From NCBI GenBank assembly GCA_964200185.2, contig CAXNAD020000214.1:1-24365 (forward strand): a DNA stretch of 24,365 nt. Reading direction: 5' to 3'. The stretch comes from Choristocarpus tenellus KU-1152. Lineage: Eukaryota > Phaeophyceae. Below the pieces are notes generated by a model that was not told the origin of the DNA, did not search any database, and was given only the letters and a program-made list of their open reading frames with translations. The position numbers and the translations under genes are program-made. Every line of letters begins with the position of its first letter. Position 1 is the first letter of the stretch. This document shows positions 9,401-17,355 of the stretch, in pieces.

Positions 9401-12380
9401 TTGAAAGCCTTACTTTGGAGCTTTCTGAATGTCAAAGAACCATCCCAGTGAAGGCTCAAGTCAGTAATGCCAACATTAGAAAGCATGAATAATATTATTT
9501 TTTTCCAAGGTCCAGACAAGGAAATCATGCGGTTTCTATTATAAAAATAGGCTCCCCTATTGATGAAAAATACTTCATTGTCCCATATTCCCTACCCCCA
9601 CAGTTCAATTTGATTTATAGTTGTCAAGATTGATCTTGTACTTATCACTATTTCTGGCATTACTCCCAGGCTGTCGCAGATTTCAAGAGTAGGGATTAAG
9701 TCTACTCCAACACTTTCCAAATCTTTGATGTCGTTCTTTACGAGTTTCCTCACTTCTCTCACACCCCCTCTAGTATTGGCAGCAATTCTTGCACCATCAA
9801 GGTAATACAAGTAGGTCAGCAAAATCGTTTTCAAAGAAAGGCTAATCAGACCTAAGGCTTGCATTTCAACATTGCACGCCTTGCCTTCCACAGGAAAAGG
9901 GCAAGGTTGGAAGTATGGCATCACCCACAAGAAATATGGGGAACAATCTCCTTCAGACGCAGGTTGTGAAGAATAATAATCCGGTCACCAATCTGTCAAC
10001 AGAGGAGTGGGCATGCAAGTGAGCAATCCCTTCCCTTCACATGGAAAAGTGCCAGAAACATGCTCACTATTTTGATCAACATCAATGTATTCAACCTGCT
10101 GTGACACATGTGACCATCATTGCTCATTTATATGTGAGGAAGAACTCCTTCACCTCTGAAGTAAGACATAATCCAGAGTGTATTCTTGTGAGAAAATGGA
10201 TTGTTAACAGTTCTCGTTCATATCAAGAAACACTTGGAACACACTGCATGAGATAAGCCTTGGAGTCAAACAACCAGCACTGTCCACCCAGAGAGCTGCT
10301 AATGTATACCTATTTCTCATGCTAAAGGAAAATCCGTGGACTCCGCAATATTATTCAAGCAAAGAAAAAGTACAGTGCTAATCTTAGCTGCAAGTTCAAA
10401 GGAATACAGACAGGAAAACTCGACCCGCAGGTGGGCAGAGTAGTTACAGACGTCACTTTTTTTGTTTGGTTACAGTGCAGCAGTTACAGAGTAGTTACAG
10501 ACCATGGATCGGTTTGTTTGGGAAACATCAGGTGTCTACCTGAGACCATTAGTACTCTTCTTGTTTTTTGTGATAATGACATTTCCTCCAATAACATGGT
10601 TGCTTGTCTAGAACTGACAAATAAAAATTCACATTAACTTCCCTAGAGGCATATTGGTAACAATTTAGGTAACTAGAGCACAGAACATATTTGAATACAT
10701 TCCAATTTATTACATACATGTGTATTCATGAGTGCCTATCTAAGGAAATCCAGAACCCAACAACTTGGTACCCAGATGAGCGCTGAAGTCTTGTGGATGA
10801 CCCAAGACCAACGTACTGAAATGGAGAACAGTTTGAGGAGTCTGGATCGCAGAATCCGAAAGGCATATCAGATGCTCAGCCAGACACGAAGCCAGTGGGA
10901 CACCTTGAGCCCACATCACAAGAAAAATTACGAGTTTGCTAAGAAAGGGTGAGATAGATACTAGACAGAGGCACACTGATACACCAGTAGTTCACTTAAA
11001 GCATCCAATTTCCACAGGAGTTATGCAATACTTCACATAAATTTGAACATTTCGTCTTCTAAACAGTGAAGTTAAATGTCAATCCTTCCAGCGAAATAGA
11101 TTTCCAACTGATTCACCTCCCAAAAACGTGTATGAGTATGATGCAGTAGACTGTGTTGCAAAATAATCCCTGCACCATTGTGCCCCTCTGCACTGTAAAC
11201 TATTGACAATGCTTTCCAAGACTGATATCTCCTACAGCGTTGTATATTATGGAGAAAAATGTCCCAGCAATGACCATGGGTACCTACTGTGTGTTGCACA
11301 GCAAGTCTGTGAAGATGGGCATGGAGCTAGGAGGAGGTAGGCAGTATCCTCCAGCACCTCAAATGCCGAAGTTGGTCAACCATTCAGAAGCGGGTGATGC
11401 AGAGTACAAAGAGCAAAGCAATCCTATCAGAAGAATTATTGACCTAGGCAATTCTGCTGACCCAGGAAAGTTTGCTGGAATCAGACAAATATTGGATAGT
11501 CCACCTCAGGTACACCCTAGTTTTTGGAAATATAATGGCAGTAGGTTTTTTCCGTGATATTGTGCGTGTAGGTAATGTTGGGAGGTTGGTAGATGATTGC
11601 ATAATACAATAGGGTGATTTGCTTGCCCATTCCCAACCAGTGTTGATGTTTCTGGCTCTGACTTTGTCCTAAAGAAGACATTATAGGTCAAGGGAAGACA
11701 TTGGTACATGAATACCACTAGGAGATGGTGTCTCAACTTAGCTCATCTTACGCATGCAATGAACAACATGGCGGTGGCACTTCAATGGGCTCAGTTACGT
11801 CTTATCTTCCCAATTTCGTAGCTGTAGAATCTCAAAATGCTGCTGCCAAAACTTGTTCAAGTGCATGCTCATGCAAGGCACTAGTGTCCTGGATCACATA
11901 GAAATGTAGTTAGCTCAACATTTTTTCCCTTTTGTTCTTTTTTTTTTAATGTGAAATATCCATGCCAGGCGAGCAAATATGACAAGGAGTACTTTGGTCT
12001 CGTTGTTGGAAGGTGCCAGTCATTCAAGCCACTGAAACCTCCTCAGAAGGCAACGAAGACAAATTACAGAAGGTAAAGATACTCAACTAAAACGTGTTGT
12101 GCTGTTGTTCGAGAGTTCATTATCTGCAATCCCCGCAAGATCCTAAACGGGTGCTATGGAGCACTAAAGAACCTTTGCTATACTGTAACTGGTCAGTAGC
12201 AACAGCGCATACTCCAGAGGTGGACGATTTACATCAGCTCCACTTTGTCACATCCCCCTACCGTTCTCTTGTCCCTGCAGGTTTGTCGAACGTTCCCATC
12301 AGATTCCACCAATTCCTGCTCAAAATGGGGGCAAATTGCTGCTCCCACATGCTATTTTTGGCGTGCATAAGATATTCTAG
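284..12380 (+). CDS. Gene A: large spliced coiled-coil protein, unknown family
   Basis: Exon model: 284-449, 785-948, 1082-1171, (2887-2925 tentative), 3017-3089, 3291-3409, 3668-4225, 4400-5334, 5414-5515, 5771-5873, 6171-6199, 6314-6338, 6401-6574, 6879-6950, 7261-7407, 8260-8367, 8859-8911, 9315-9459, 9894-10018, 10328-10430, 10776-10948, 11067-11152, 11238-11509, 11969-12072, 12281-12380. Reading phase closes at every junction and the last exon ends in TAG, giving about 1350 residues. The first third is charged heptad-like coiled coil. A leucine- and alanine-rich helical region follows, then an acidic segment, another short coil and a basic C-terminus. No signal peptide, transmembrane segment or catalytic motif is visible. 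The general look suggests a cytoskeletal, chromosomal or trafficking scaffold, but that is inference only. The ATG at 284 may not be the true start, because the frame is open back to 233 and an upstream exon could lie outside the window. Confidence 0.65.
785..948 (+). CDS. Gene A exon 2, coiled coil
   Basis: The acceptor is TGACAAG|TG and the donor is AAGGAT|GTGAGT, a near-consensus site. Entry is phase 1, matching exon 1, and exit is phase 0. The peptide is rich in E, Q, K and L and includes EAEHLQHIVNQQQLRLAQ, continuing the coiled coil. Confidence 0.75.
1082..1171 (+). CDS. Gene A exon 3
   Basis: This is a 90-nt exon of phase 0 to phase 0, from acceptor ACATTTAAG to donor TTTCAG|GTGTGT. 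It encodes TVLQLEAIAASGGKQQ followed by an acidic tail ending AEDQFQ. The codon pattern and helix-forming composition match the flanking exons. Confidence 0.65.
1172..2886 (+). other. Long intron of gene A (about 1.7 kb)
   Basis: There is no long protein-like frame here. A possible extra exon lies at about 1910-1994 (acceptor TCTCTTTCAG, donor GTAGGT or GTAAGA), reading ECIDISSKGIDLPICKQEY, but it enters in phase 2 while exon 3 exits in phase 0, so I leave it out of the model. MITE-like copy 2 occupies 2464-2722. A short GGGTTAGGGTT stretch near 1277 is not a telomere. Confidence 0.5.
2464..2722 (+). repeat. MITE-like element, copy 2
   Basis: The left end reads GAGTGAAAGTATCTTGGAGG and the right end, reverse-complemented, reads GAGTGAAAGCACCTTAGAGG, so the ends form a terminal inverted repeat. 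The interior, including GTAATTTTGGCTATCAT and GGAAGCCAAGCCCC, aligns along its full length with the reverse complement of 18789-19048. The left terminus is partly duplicated, since GAGCGAAAATATTT sits immediately outside it. The element lies inside the longest intron of gene A, in the gene's sense direction. It has no coding capacity. Confidence 0.75.
2887..2925 (+). CDS. Gene A, tentative small exon
   Basis: After the acceptor ATTTCTTGAAAG the frame reads VLTTLNERDELLQNL, a convincing coiled-coil heptad that would run smoothly into the next exon. Both phases are 0. The donor CTA|GTTACT is poor, so the exon may be false or its end misplaced. Confidence 0.35.
3017..3409 (+). CDS. Gene A exons 3017-3089 and 3291-3409, coiled coil
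   Basis: The first exon reads MQSLMRADIRRQQEEEEWAS and ends GGACAG|GTGAGC in phase 1. The second begins after GTGCGTCAG in phase 1 and reads LVEEIGRLQVEVAQAEEAVQ, ending AATGAG|GTCAGA in phase 0. Together they form an uninterrupted heptad pattern across the splice, which is strong support for the junction. The acceptor of the first exon (TGTATGAG) lacks a good pyrimidine tract. Confidence 0.7.
3668..4225 (+). CDS. Gene A exon 3668-4225: coil, S/T/N linker, helical region
   Basis: This 186-codon exon enters and exits in phase 0. It opens with VEILEQQIDELETSLSQVER, the end of the long coil. A polar linker rich in S, T, N and D follows, then a second charged helix containing ERLLDELRERLRVTIEQIRW, then an alanine- and leucine-rich helix containing ASAALDLAALLDSADLALQQ. 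The donor is ACCAAG|GTGGGC. Confidence 0.8.
4400..5334 (+). CDS. Gene A largest exon, 311 codons, unknown helical domain
   Basis: The frame is open through 935 nt. The peptide is mixed hydrophobic and acidic, with segments such as VVLLVQDVQCALAQALLEVK and SAVICSSEPQINPGLIGKEV, and looks like a globular alpha-helical domain rather than a coil. The acceptor TTGGATTGAAG at 4399 was chosen because it is the only one found that keeps phase 0 from 4225. A stronger-looking acceptor at 4320 (TTCTTCTTTATACAG) leads to a stop codon in phase. The donor is GATGGAAG|GTAGGC, phase 2. I tried to match this region to SMC hinge and dynactin-type sequences and saw no convincing similarity. Confidence 0.75.
5414..5873 (+). 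CDS. Gene A exons 5414-5515 and 5771-5873
   Basis: The first exon enters in phase 2 after ATCCACAG, reads THAPVLKLQYYPFCRHHPSV and exits at AAACG|GTGAGC in phase 2. The second follows TGACTAG and reads WTEYVEFAKCQAVDDTTNDL, with donor AGCCAG|GTGCGT in phase 0. The sequence 5428-5515 is also open in a neighbouring frame reading AEAAILSLLQASSKCGRTFL; only the chosen frame closes in phase with the exon at 5771. Confidence 0.6.
6171..6338 (+). CDS. Gene A micro-exons 6171-6199 (29 nt) and 6314-6338 (25 nt)
   Basis: The first follows CCCCCTTGCAG, a strong acceptor, and encodes DRTEYIWRI, ending GCATCAG|GTACAG in phase 2. The second follows CCCAACTCTAG and encodes LVDVTRMK, ending AATGAAG|GTATTC in phase 0. 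The phases fit each other and both flanks, which is unlikely by chance. The intron between them contains a T run of about 17 nt. Confidence 0.6.
6401..6574 (+). CDS. Gene A exon 6401-6574, acidic segment
   Basis: This is a phase 0 to phase 0 exon from acceptor CAACCTGCAG to donor GTACAG|GTGATT. It encodes a basic start (VGLNKRCAKISKYDDFQQ), then the acidic DYSDDDPQDVFIDL, then a polar basic end (KLKESWMVVQ). A clustered acidic tract of this kind is common in linkers and in histone- or chaperone-binding segments, but no specific family is indicated. Confidence 0.75.
6879..7407 (+). CDS. Gene A exons 6879-6950 and 7261-7407
   Basis: The first exon reads KRLQRKHGGGEMEEEAFELA between acceptor CTGAATCAG and donor GCACAG|GTGAGA. 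The second begins after CCCAACATAG, reads ALDQLERCVAAACDHNSSYD, and ends in a helix QMTEEALTQQLKTLGTELDK before donor AAG|GTGAGA. All phases are 0. A possible 6-nt micro-exon (TATGAA, adding Y-E) sits at 7131-7136 between TTCTATGCAG and GTATGT; using it would not change the frame. Confidence 0.65.
7408..8259 (+). other. Gene A intron (852 nt)
   Basis: No exon with matching phase and good splice signals was found here. The open stretch at 7584-7820 is not flanked by usable sites and looks non-coding. A run of seven G lies near 7534. Confidence 0.5.
8260..8367 (+). CDS. Gene A exon 8260-8367
   Basis: Both splice sites are strong: acceptor CATTCCTTTCAAG and donor AACAAG|GTGAGT, phase 0 to phase 0. 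The 36-residue peptide is polar and basic and ends in IRNNPRFFGILNK. I do not recognise it. Confidence 0.65.
8368..8858 (+). other. Gene A intron with a repeated motif
   Basis: No coding exon is seen on the + strand. An imperfect direct repeat with core TCCCTGTAGT and flanking ACAGAC occurs near 8632-8655 and again near 8740-8762, with GCGACAG next to both. Minus-strand open frames here lack splice support. Confidence 0.4.
8859..9459 (+). CDS. Gene A exons 8859-8911 and 9315-9459, second coil
   Basis: The first exon follows TTTTCACGTTCAG and encodes GTRLQPDCESASNKIGE, leaving phase 2 at GAAAG|GTTTGA. The second enters in phase 2 after CATGTAG and contains the heptad DHLEQLNLRLDKRIESLTLE, exiting at CTCAA|GTCAGT in phase 0. 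The short tandem ACATTTCAT repeats near 9241-9260 are in the intron between them. Confidence 0.6.
9894..10430 (+). CDS. Gene A exons 9894-10018 and 10328-10430
   Basis: The first exon follows TTGCCTTCCACAG and encodes a polar, asparagine-rich segment containing MASPTRNMGNNLLQTQVV. It exits in phase 2 at TGCAA|GTGAGC. The second enters in phase 2 and encodes the basic segment IRGLRNIIQAKKKYSANLS, ending GACCCGCAG|GTGGGC in phase 0. No family is recognised. Confidence 0.7.
10776..10948 (+). CDS. Gene A exon 10776-10948, charged helices with HMG-like tail
   Basis: The exon runs from acceptor TTGGTACCCAG to donor AAAGG|GTGAGA, phase 0 to phase 2. It encodes a charged helical peptide ending WDTLSPHHKKNYEFAKKG. 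That ending resembles the third helix of HMG boxes (W..LS...K..Y...A), but the first part of an HMG box is not evident, so this is a weak resemblance only. Confidence 0.7.
11067..11509 (+). CDS. Gene A exons 11067-11152 and 11238-11509
   Basis: The first exon enters in phase 2 after TTCTAAACAG and encodes EVKCQSFQRNRFPTDSPPK followed by an acidic VYEYDAVD. Its donor (GACT|GTGTTG) is weak but is the one that gives phase 1. The second exon follows TCTCCTACAG and contains the proline-rich GGGRQYPPAPQMPKL and a later NPIRRIIDLGNSADPGKF, ending CCTCAG|GTACAC. The start of the second exon is also open in another frame reading VVYYGEKCPSNDHGYLLC, so the 11152/11238 junction is the least certain one in this half of the gene. 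Confidence 0.5.
11969..12380 (+). CDS. Gene A last two exons 11969-12072 and 12281-12380
   Basis: The first exon follows ATCCATGCCAG and encodes ASKYDKEYFGLVVGRCQSF then a lysine- and proline-rich stretch, ending ACAGAAG|GTAAAG in phase 2. The last exon follows TTGTCCCTGCAG, reads FVERSHQIPPIPAQNGGKLL and ends with FGVHKIF and a TAG at 12378-12380. Phases match. The gene ends about 94 bp from the convergent end of gene E. No clear AATAAA signal was found immediately downstream. Confidence 0.65.
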
Positions 12381-12473
12381 CACCTACGTGCTGTCTACGA
12401 CGGTTTGAAATATGCCACTGACCAAATTCATTGCCATGTGACATGTTGCTTAGGTCTCCTCCAGATATAGTTG

Positions 12474-13531
12474 TCAAGTAAACCAGAAGAAACTAAAAGT
12501 TTGGATGGTAACATCTGAGTGTGGAAGGGCTGTTGCAGGGAAACTGCATCCCACTGTTTCAGTGTGCTTATGGGCTATGATGCTGCTGCAAATGCTGTTT
12601 GTGATGCCACGCCTCCTGGCCCTCAATGTTACTCTGATAATATTGAAAACCAAAGTATAATCGCACTGGGCAGATCGTTTTCTTAATGCTGGAAGTACCA
12701 AAATCAGTTGGCTTTCATCAAACAGAGATCCACAAAGAAAGAGATAGCAATGTGTGAAGCAAGATCCTCTCAGCAAGTTCACCATCTCATTTGACAAGGG
12801 ATATGCAACTTGTAGCGATGGAAGTAAGTACACAGTTTCTCCAACGGAATCCACAACTAGGTGGTAATTGTTGCGTACAAGGATCACACTAGAACAAGGT
12901 TTATTTATGTTTGTAAGTCCATTACTGTGTTCATCACAACATCATTGGGAAAATGTGAAGCACAACTTGGACAAAATGTAGCTTTGCAACAATAGGTTCT
13001 GCTTCAGATTGCCAATACTCTCTGTAAAGCAAAAGGAACATGAAAAAATGTGCTGCTCACCGTTCCCGACACTCACAAGCCCAAAATTACCACTGGTTTT
13101 CATACTTGGTGCTCCATATAATGGGCACTACGTCACCTCCTCTGCATTCTCTCCATGATATCTTATTTGCAAAGAACGACTTATCCACAAGACTGATAGG
13201 TGCAGAATTGTTGATAAACTATCAATGTAGTAATGGTTTATCGCTGTCCTCGACCGGTCTTGAAACTGGATGCACTGAAGCCGGCTTGCATCTGGGTATT
13301 CTTGACAGCCTGCCTCAGAGATCTCTTTTTTTTTCTTACAACATGATGAAGCACCTGGATGCGTTCCTCGATATCGTTCCTTTTTTTCACACTTGACGTA
13401 CAATCACTCTCAACTCCACTTCCCCTTGTCTTGCCCATATGTGGAGGGTGAGACTGTTCCTCAAAACGAATCTTGCGAGTCTCCACATTTTTCTTAACCT
13501 TGTCAATACTCCTCAAATGAACTGTTGAATC
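12474..13531 (-). CDS. Gene E: spliced minus-strand gene, unknown
   Basis: Exons in transcript order are 13531-13340, 13265-13137, 13021-12938 and 12888-12474. The first follows GTTTCCTGCGTGCAG and encodes a basic, polar segment including RSIDKVKKNVETRKIRFEEQ, with donor GTT|GTAAGA. The second follows GTGCATCCAG and reads FQDRSRTAINHYYIDSLST, with donor GAG|GTGACG. The third follows TTTTGCTTTACAG and reads EYWQSEAEPIVAKLHFVQVV. The last is a 138-codon open frame beginning VILVRNNYHLVVDSVGETVY, ending SFFWFT and TGA. Phases close for junctions 1 and 3; junction 2 does not (0 against 2), so one boundary is wrong or an exon is missing. The first exon is internal, since the frame enters from an acceptor. 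The gene may be the 3' part of gene D. No family recognised. Confidence 0.5.
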
Positions 13532-13539
13532 CTGCACGC

Positions 13540-14449
13540 AGGAAACAGCAGAGTAGTGTTATTAGAAATAATTTGTGCTAGGATTATGGTGGTGCTAGTA
13601 TGTACTACTCGAGGCTGGTCGTTTTTCGGCGGAAAGGGGCAAGTGAGCTTCATTCACAAAGTCTGTTGGATCTGTGGCAGAACAAAAAACTGCTGAGACT
13701 TTTTTCTATGCCAACATTGGAGGAATCAGTCAAATTAAAAAATTAAAAAATCAGAAACTGCTCGGTATTGATTGTTCTGACGATAGAAATAAAGGCATTT
13801 ACATACACGTTGGTCTATACTTTGCAATGAATACCTATATAGGATCTACGTCATATAATAGGGTACAAAAAAATGTGTCGTTGTAAGCCAGACCACTCAA
13901 ATTATTGTATATTGTGATATATACATTTTACCCCAATTGATTTCAGGCACATTTCAGATAGTAACTGGGACAAAAGAAGGATACACGCAAAATTTAGAAT
14001 GAAGACAGACCGTTCATCTCCAGTGAAACAAGTCTAGATGGGTGTAATGTATGTATAGTTTAGATTAACTGTTCGCTGTATGAATTTGAATGTGCTGTAA
14101 GTTGGAAAAAACCATGACCCACAAGGTCAGAGGGAACAACATCAATATTGAGAAACTGGAATGCAGCAATCACCTTCCAAAAGGAAATGAACCAACAAGT
14201 AAATAAGCTATTGTTCAAGAAACAGACTCTCAGTCATGGATGTACACATCCTACCTGGATAACAATACATCAGAAATAAGATCATTGGACATTTCAAAGG
14301 TGGCGCCAAGAGAGTGTGTTGAACAAATCATTTGGCAGAGCCTCTCGGGTAAGAGGTTGGTATTGGGGTATGGAATAGTGAAGCCCACCATATATAGGGA
14401 CCCCTAGAACATTCAGGACACAAACATCACATGTATCTCATTGCCAACA
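13540..14449. other. Intergenic or intronic stretch between D and E
   Basis: Weak splice-like sites occur on the minus strand, for example GGTTTTTTCCAACTTACAG ending near 14100, but none opens a convincing exon. If D and E are one gene, this is a long intron or holds missed exons. The A-rich + frame at 13674-13886 looks non-coding. Confidence 0.35.
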
Positions 14450-15843
14450 TCACAATAATGTCCAGATTCTCTCCAAATCTACCTAAGCAAAGCAATCACA
14501 TAAGAGCAAGGAAATGAAAGCAAAAATGCAATTGCGGTTGTTACATTTTGCAGGCCCAACACTACTCTTGCAGCGTAACAGAGAGAGATAGGACTTTATT
14601 ATGTCCAAACCATACGGGGAACCTCCCTTGTTGCAGGGCCGAAGCTGTGTGGTGGTCAGCATGAAGAAGCGCCTAACCAGTTCCAAGAGAGGTTTATAAC
14701 TTATCCATCACATTATTTTTAATCTCTAAAGAAGTACAGCTGTACCATATACTTTGAAAGTTAGGTAAAGATGCTCACCCTCAAAGACCTTTGTTGTGCC
14801 ACCTGGTGTCGTTCCTCCCAGTCCTTCAGGTATGGTTCAGGCAGTAGGACTGGGCGTGAAAGCTCGTCCTGTACAATAGCTTGAACCCATCTCGCCCGCT
14901 CCTACGAGTAGGTGCATAGCAAAGAACTTTAGGGCTTTGCCGTACTTGGTTCCTGAGTAATATCAACAAAGATAGTCATTATTTCTATAGAATTGCCTGT
15001 AGAGTGTATGCTTTGCACATAGGACAGCGTAACGAGAAACACAATTGTTGCAATGAGAAAGATATAGAGCTCATTCCAAACGACCAGTAAATATGTTCTC
15101 AGATACTTACCGCTGAACGGTCGACTGAGAGCTGCAGCAGAAGGTCACGCTCTTGCATATGCTTACTGGTGCTGATCGCTTTCCTGGTCAAAGGGACTCG
15201 CAATATAAGACAAGTTCACAGTTTTGCTATTCGAACAAGGACAGTGATAAATCTATTTGAAAATTTCCCCCTACGGCAGCACGTGCTAACACCCGTCACT
15301 AAGGGCCCTCTCGTCTCCCTTGTAGGCAAAGTTCGACCAAGCTCCGGTGACGAGCTACTGTATTGTAATGGATTGTCACTCGCCGAATGTTGTTCTCGTT
15401 GATGTGTTTTCGCCATTGGAGGTGAGAGAGTTGTTTGTATATCTCAGTTAATCCATCTTCGTCTTCCGGGCTATAGTCACCCCCTGTTGGCGCAGAATTG
15501 TTCCTCATCCCCTCCGATGAGAATCTCTGAATGTGTGTGTGCGCTATCAACGAACTTGGAACCCACACCAAAACTATGTCGTTTCCAAAAAAAAAGATGT
15601 TGTGGTGTAGGGTTTTAAGTACTTTTCATATAACCACTTCACACGCAACAGCGACAATTCTAGTTCCTTGCAGATATCAGACTGCATAAACAAGGCAAAG
15701 AATAAACACTCCACTCTTGCAATTTCAACCTGACAGCTGATTTGACTATCCCAGGCGCGATACGGGGTATGGCGGGTTTCGGCAGTCGGAATGATGAAGG
15801 TCTCCTGCTCTCATCCGCCCTCTCCACTAGATTTGTTATGTTG
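14450..15843 (-). CDS. Gene D: spliced minus-strand gene, unknown
   Basis: Best exons in transcript order are 15526-15380, 15161-15111, 14901-14779, 14672-14616 and 14482-14450, all phase 0, with a TGA at 14452-14450. They encode an acidic stretch (SPEDEDGLTEIYKQLSHLQW), HMQERDLLLQLSVDRSA, ERARWVQAIVQDELSRPVLL, ALLHADHHTASALQQGRFP and VDLERIWTLL. Several donors are near-consensus, such as GCG|GTAAGT and AGG|GTGAGC. Upstream, two further protein-like exons at about 15843-15730 (RRPSSFRLPKPAIPRIAPGI) and 15681-15635 (SDICKELELSLLRVKW) probably belong to the gene, but their phases do not close. The protein is helical and charged with a proline-rich N-terminal segment. I do not recognise the family. 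The last exon could instead splice on at TATT|GTGATG toward gene E. Confidence 0.55.
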
Positions 15844-15884
15844 CTCAGGGGGTGGTCATTCAAGTAGGAGGATAGTGACAAAAA

Positions 15885-16323
15885 TGGTCAAAAGTATCCA
15901 TATATATCGAATCAGCATGCGACTGACGATGAAAAGGGGACTATCACGCTTGCCATACATGTAAGCAAAGGTGACACAGCCTTCAATAGTAGCTTCCATT
16001 CAAAGGTCAAATCATTTTGCCATTAACTAGCGTCTGCTATTATTGTTGTTTATCTGCTAATCCTCTGGGCTCATTTTTCCTCAGGAAATCATGAAACTGG
16101 AGGATCTAAGTTGTCAATTGGTGACTTGTAATGCTAGGTACTTGGGTGGTAAACCCTGTTCACACGAGGTGGAGAGTGGATGTGAATGGTGCATATCCTA
16201 CATGAGGGGTGTTTCAGAGAAGAGGTACGAGTTCTACAAAATACCCGTCCTGAGGTATGAAAGCTTCCTTGAACCCAAAGCTCTGTGGATATGTCTCCAT
16301 CTAGAGTAACCTTGACTTTTGTC
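15885..16323 (+). other. Region before B' with one possible + exon
   Basis: After a strong acceptor (TTTTTCCTCAG at 16084) an open frame reads EIMKLEDLSCQLVTCNARYL and stays open to about 16309. It may be the upstream part of the decayed B' copy: its HEVESGCEWCISY segment is faintly like CDPKFHQEVIKWVVTY of gene B near 21400-21353. No complete gene is visible. Confidence 0.35.
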
Positions 16324-17190
16324 TCGGCCTCTGACGTTCTTCACATATCCTCTTTATCTACACACAGCACGGGATAATTGATGATCAAGCCCTCACTCTT
16401 CCTGGGTTAAATTTCAGTGCCCTTTCTACCTGCACCGTGGGGTTGTGAGGAGTTCCAGGCCATGCCCACCTCAAGCTGTTCATCCTAGCCAGTAGTAAAG
16501 CCGACAGGATAGAGCTTTTGGGTGAGGACAACCATATCTGTACTCCATCCAATATTTCCTGCAGTCATTTTCCAAACTACATCATTTCAGAGATGAGATA
16601 CCTACACCTGTGGAGGTCTTTCCTGGAGAAAATGGCACGCGCATGTCCTCGGGGTGCATTATGGGGAAAACGTACGGCTCCCCTGGCAAATGAAGCCTTA
16701 GGGATGCTTGTGATGTTCCTGAGCCCACTTGACATGGTGCTGAAGTACCCTAAGGGTCCAGTAGAGAATAGCCGAGTGTTCTGTCCATATATGAGGCAAA
16801 CGTAGACATGTGGCAATGAGGCATACCCTTTGAAAGATAAGTGGCCATCATGCTGTCAAAAATACTACCCAGGTAGTGTGATGCCTCTCAATCATTAGAG
16901 AGCATTAATAGGGTGCAACACTTCAAATTGCATGACATTTAAATTCAGATCAGTCAGCGGGCCTCAAACTTGGACGTGGTCAGAAGATATTGTTTCTATT
17001 TGACATATCGAAGGAGGTGCAATCGCAGTGGCACACATACGGAAGCTGGTCTGTTTAGAATTCCCTTATTACCTGGGTCTACACAAGTTGCCCAGGACCA
17101 AATGTTTGTGGTATTTGCAGTTGTGCCTACTCTGTGAAGCCTTTGTGTCCACAATGCATTTGATGTGACAATACTTCGGGTTTGAGAGAT
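16324..17190 (+). pseudogene. B': decayed inverted copy of gene B exons
   Basis: This + strand stretch aligns block by block, in the same order, with the minus strand of gene B from about 21304 to 20480. Clear anchors are GATGATCAAGCCCTC (B: GATGATCAAACCCTC), CAGTGCCCTTTCTACC (B: CAGTGCCCTTTTTTGCC), GTGGGGTTGTGAGGAG (B: GTGGGGTTGTGGAGAG), AGAGCTTTTGGGTGAGGA (B: AGAGCTTTCAGGCGAGGA), ANEALGMLVMFLSPLDM (B: ANEAIGLPVPFLHPLDM) and TGTTTGTGGTATTTGCAG (B: CTTTTGTGGTATTTATTG). By eye roughly two thirds of bases match. No single frame survives: stops and small indels break every frame, so this copy is most likely dead. An intron-like insert (16522-16590) is absent from B. Confidence 0.6.
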
Positions 17191-17355
17191 GCAGTCAACC
17201 TCACACATCACAAAAGGTGTAAACCGCAATGTAACCCATCAAGAACTCGACTTCATATGAACAGAGTAATAAACACAACATTGCATGATTGCCTTCAACA
17301 AAGTTTCCTTCATACATCATAGCAGCACTTCATAGTACAGCAACGGATAATGCAG
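17191..17355. other. Gap between B' and the end of gene C
   Basis: I see no exon or repeat here. An AATAAA-like string on the + strand near 17267 could be chance. Confidence 0.4.

Noticed and set aside
13040-13396. 118-codon open frame on the + strand
   Set aside because: It is antisense to gene E exons 13531-13340 and 13265-13137, whose splice sites and phases fit the minus strand.
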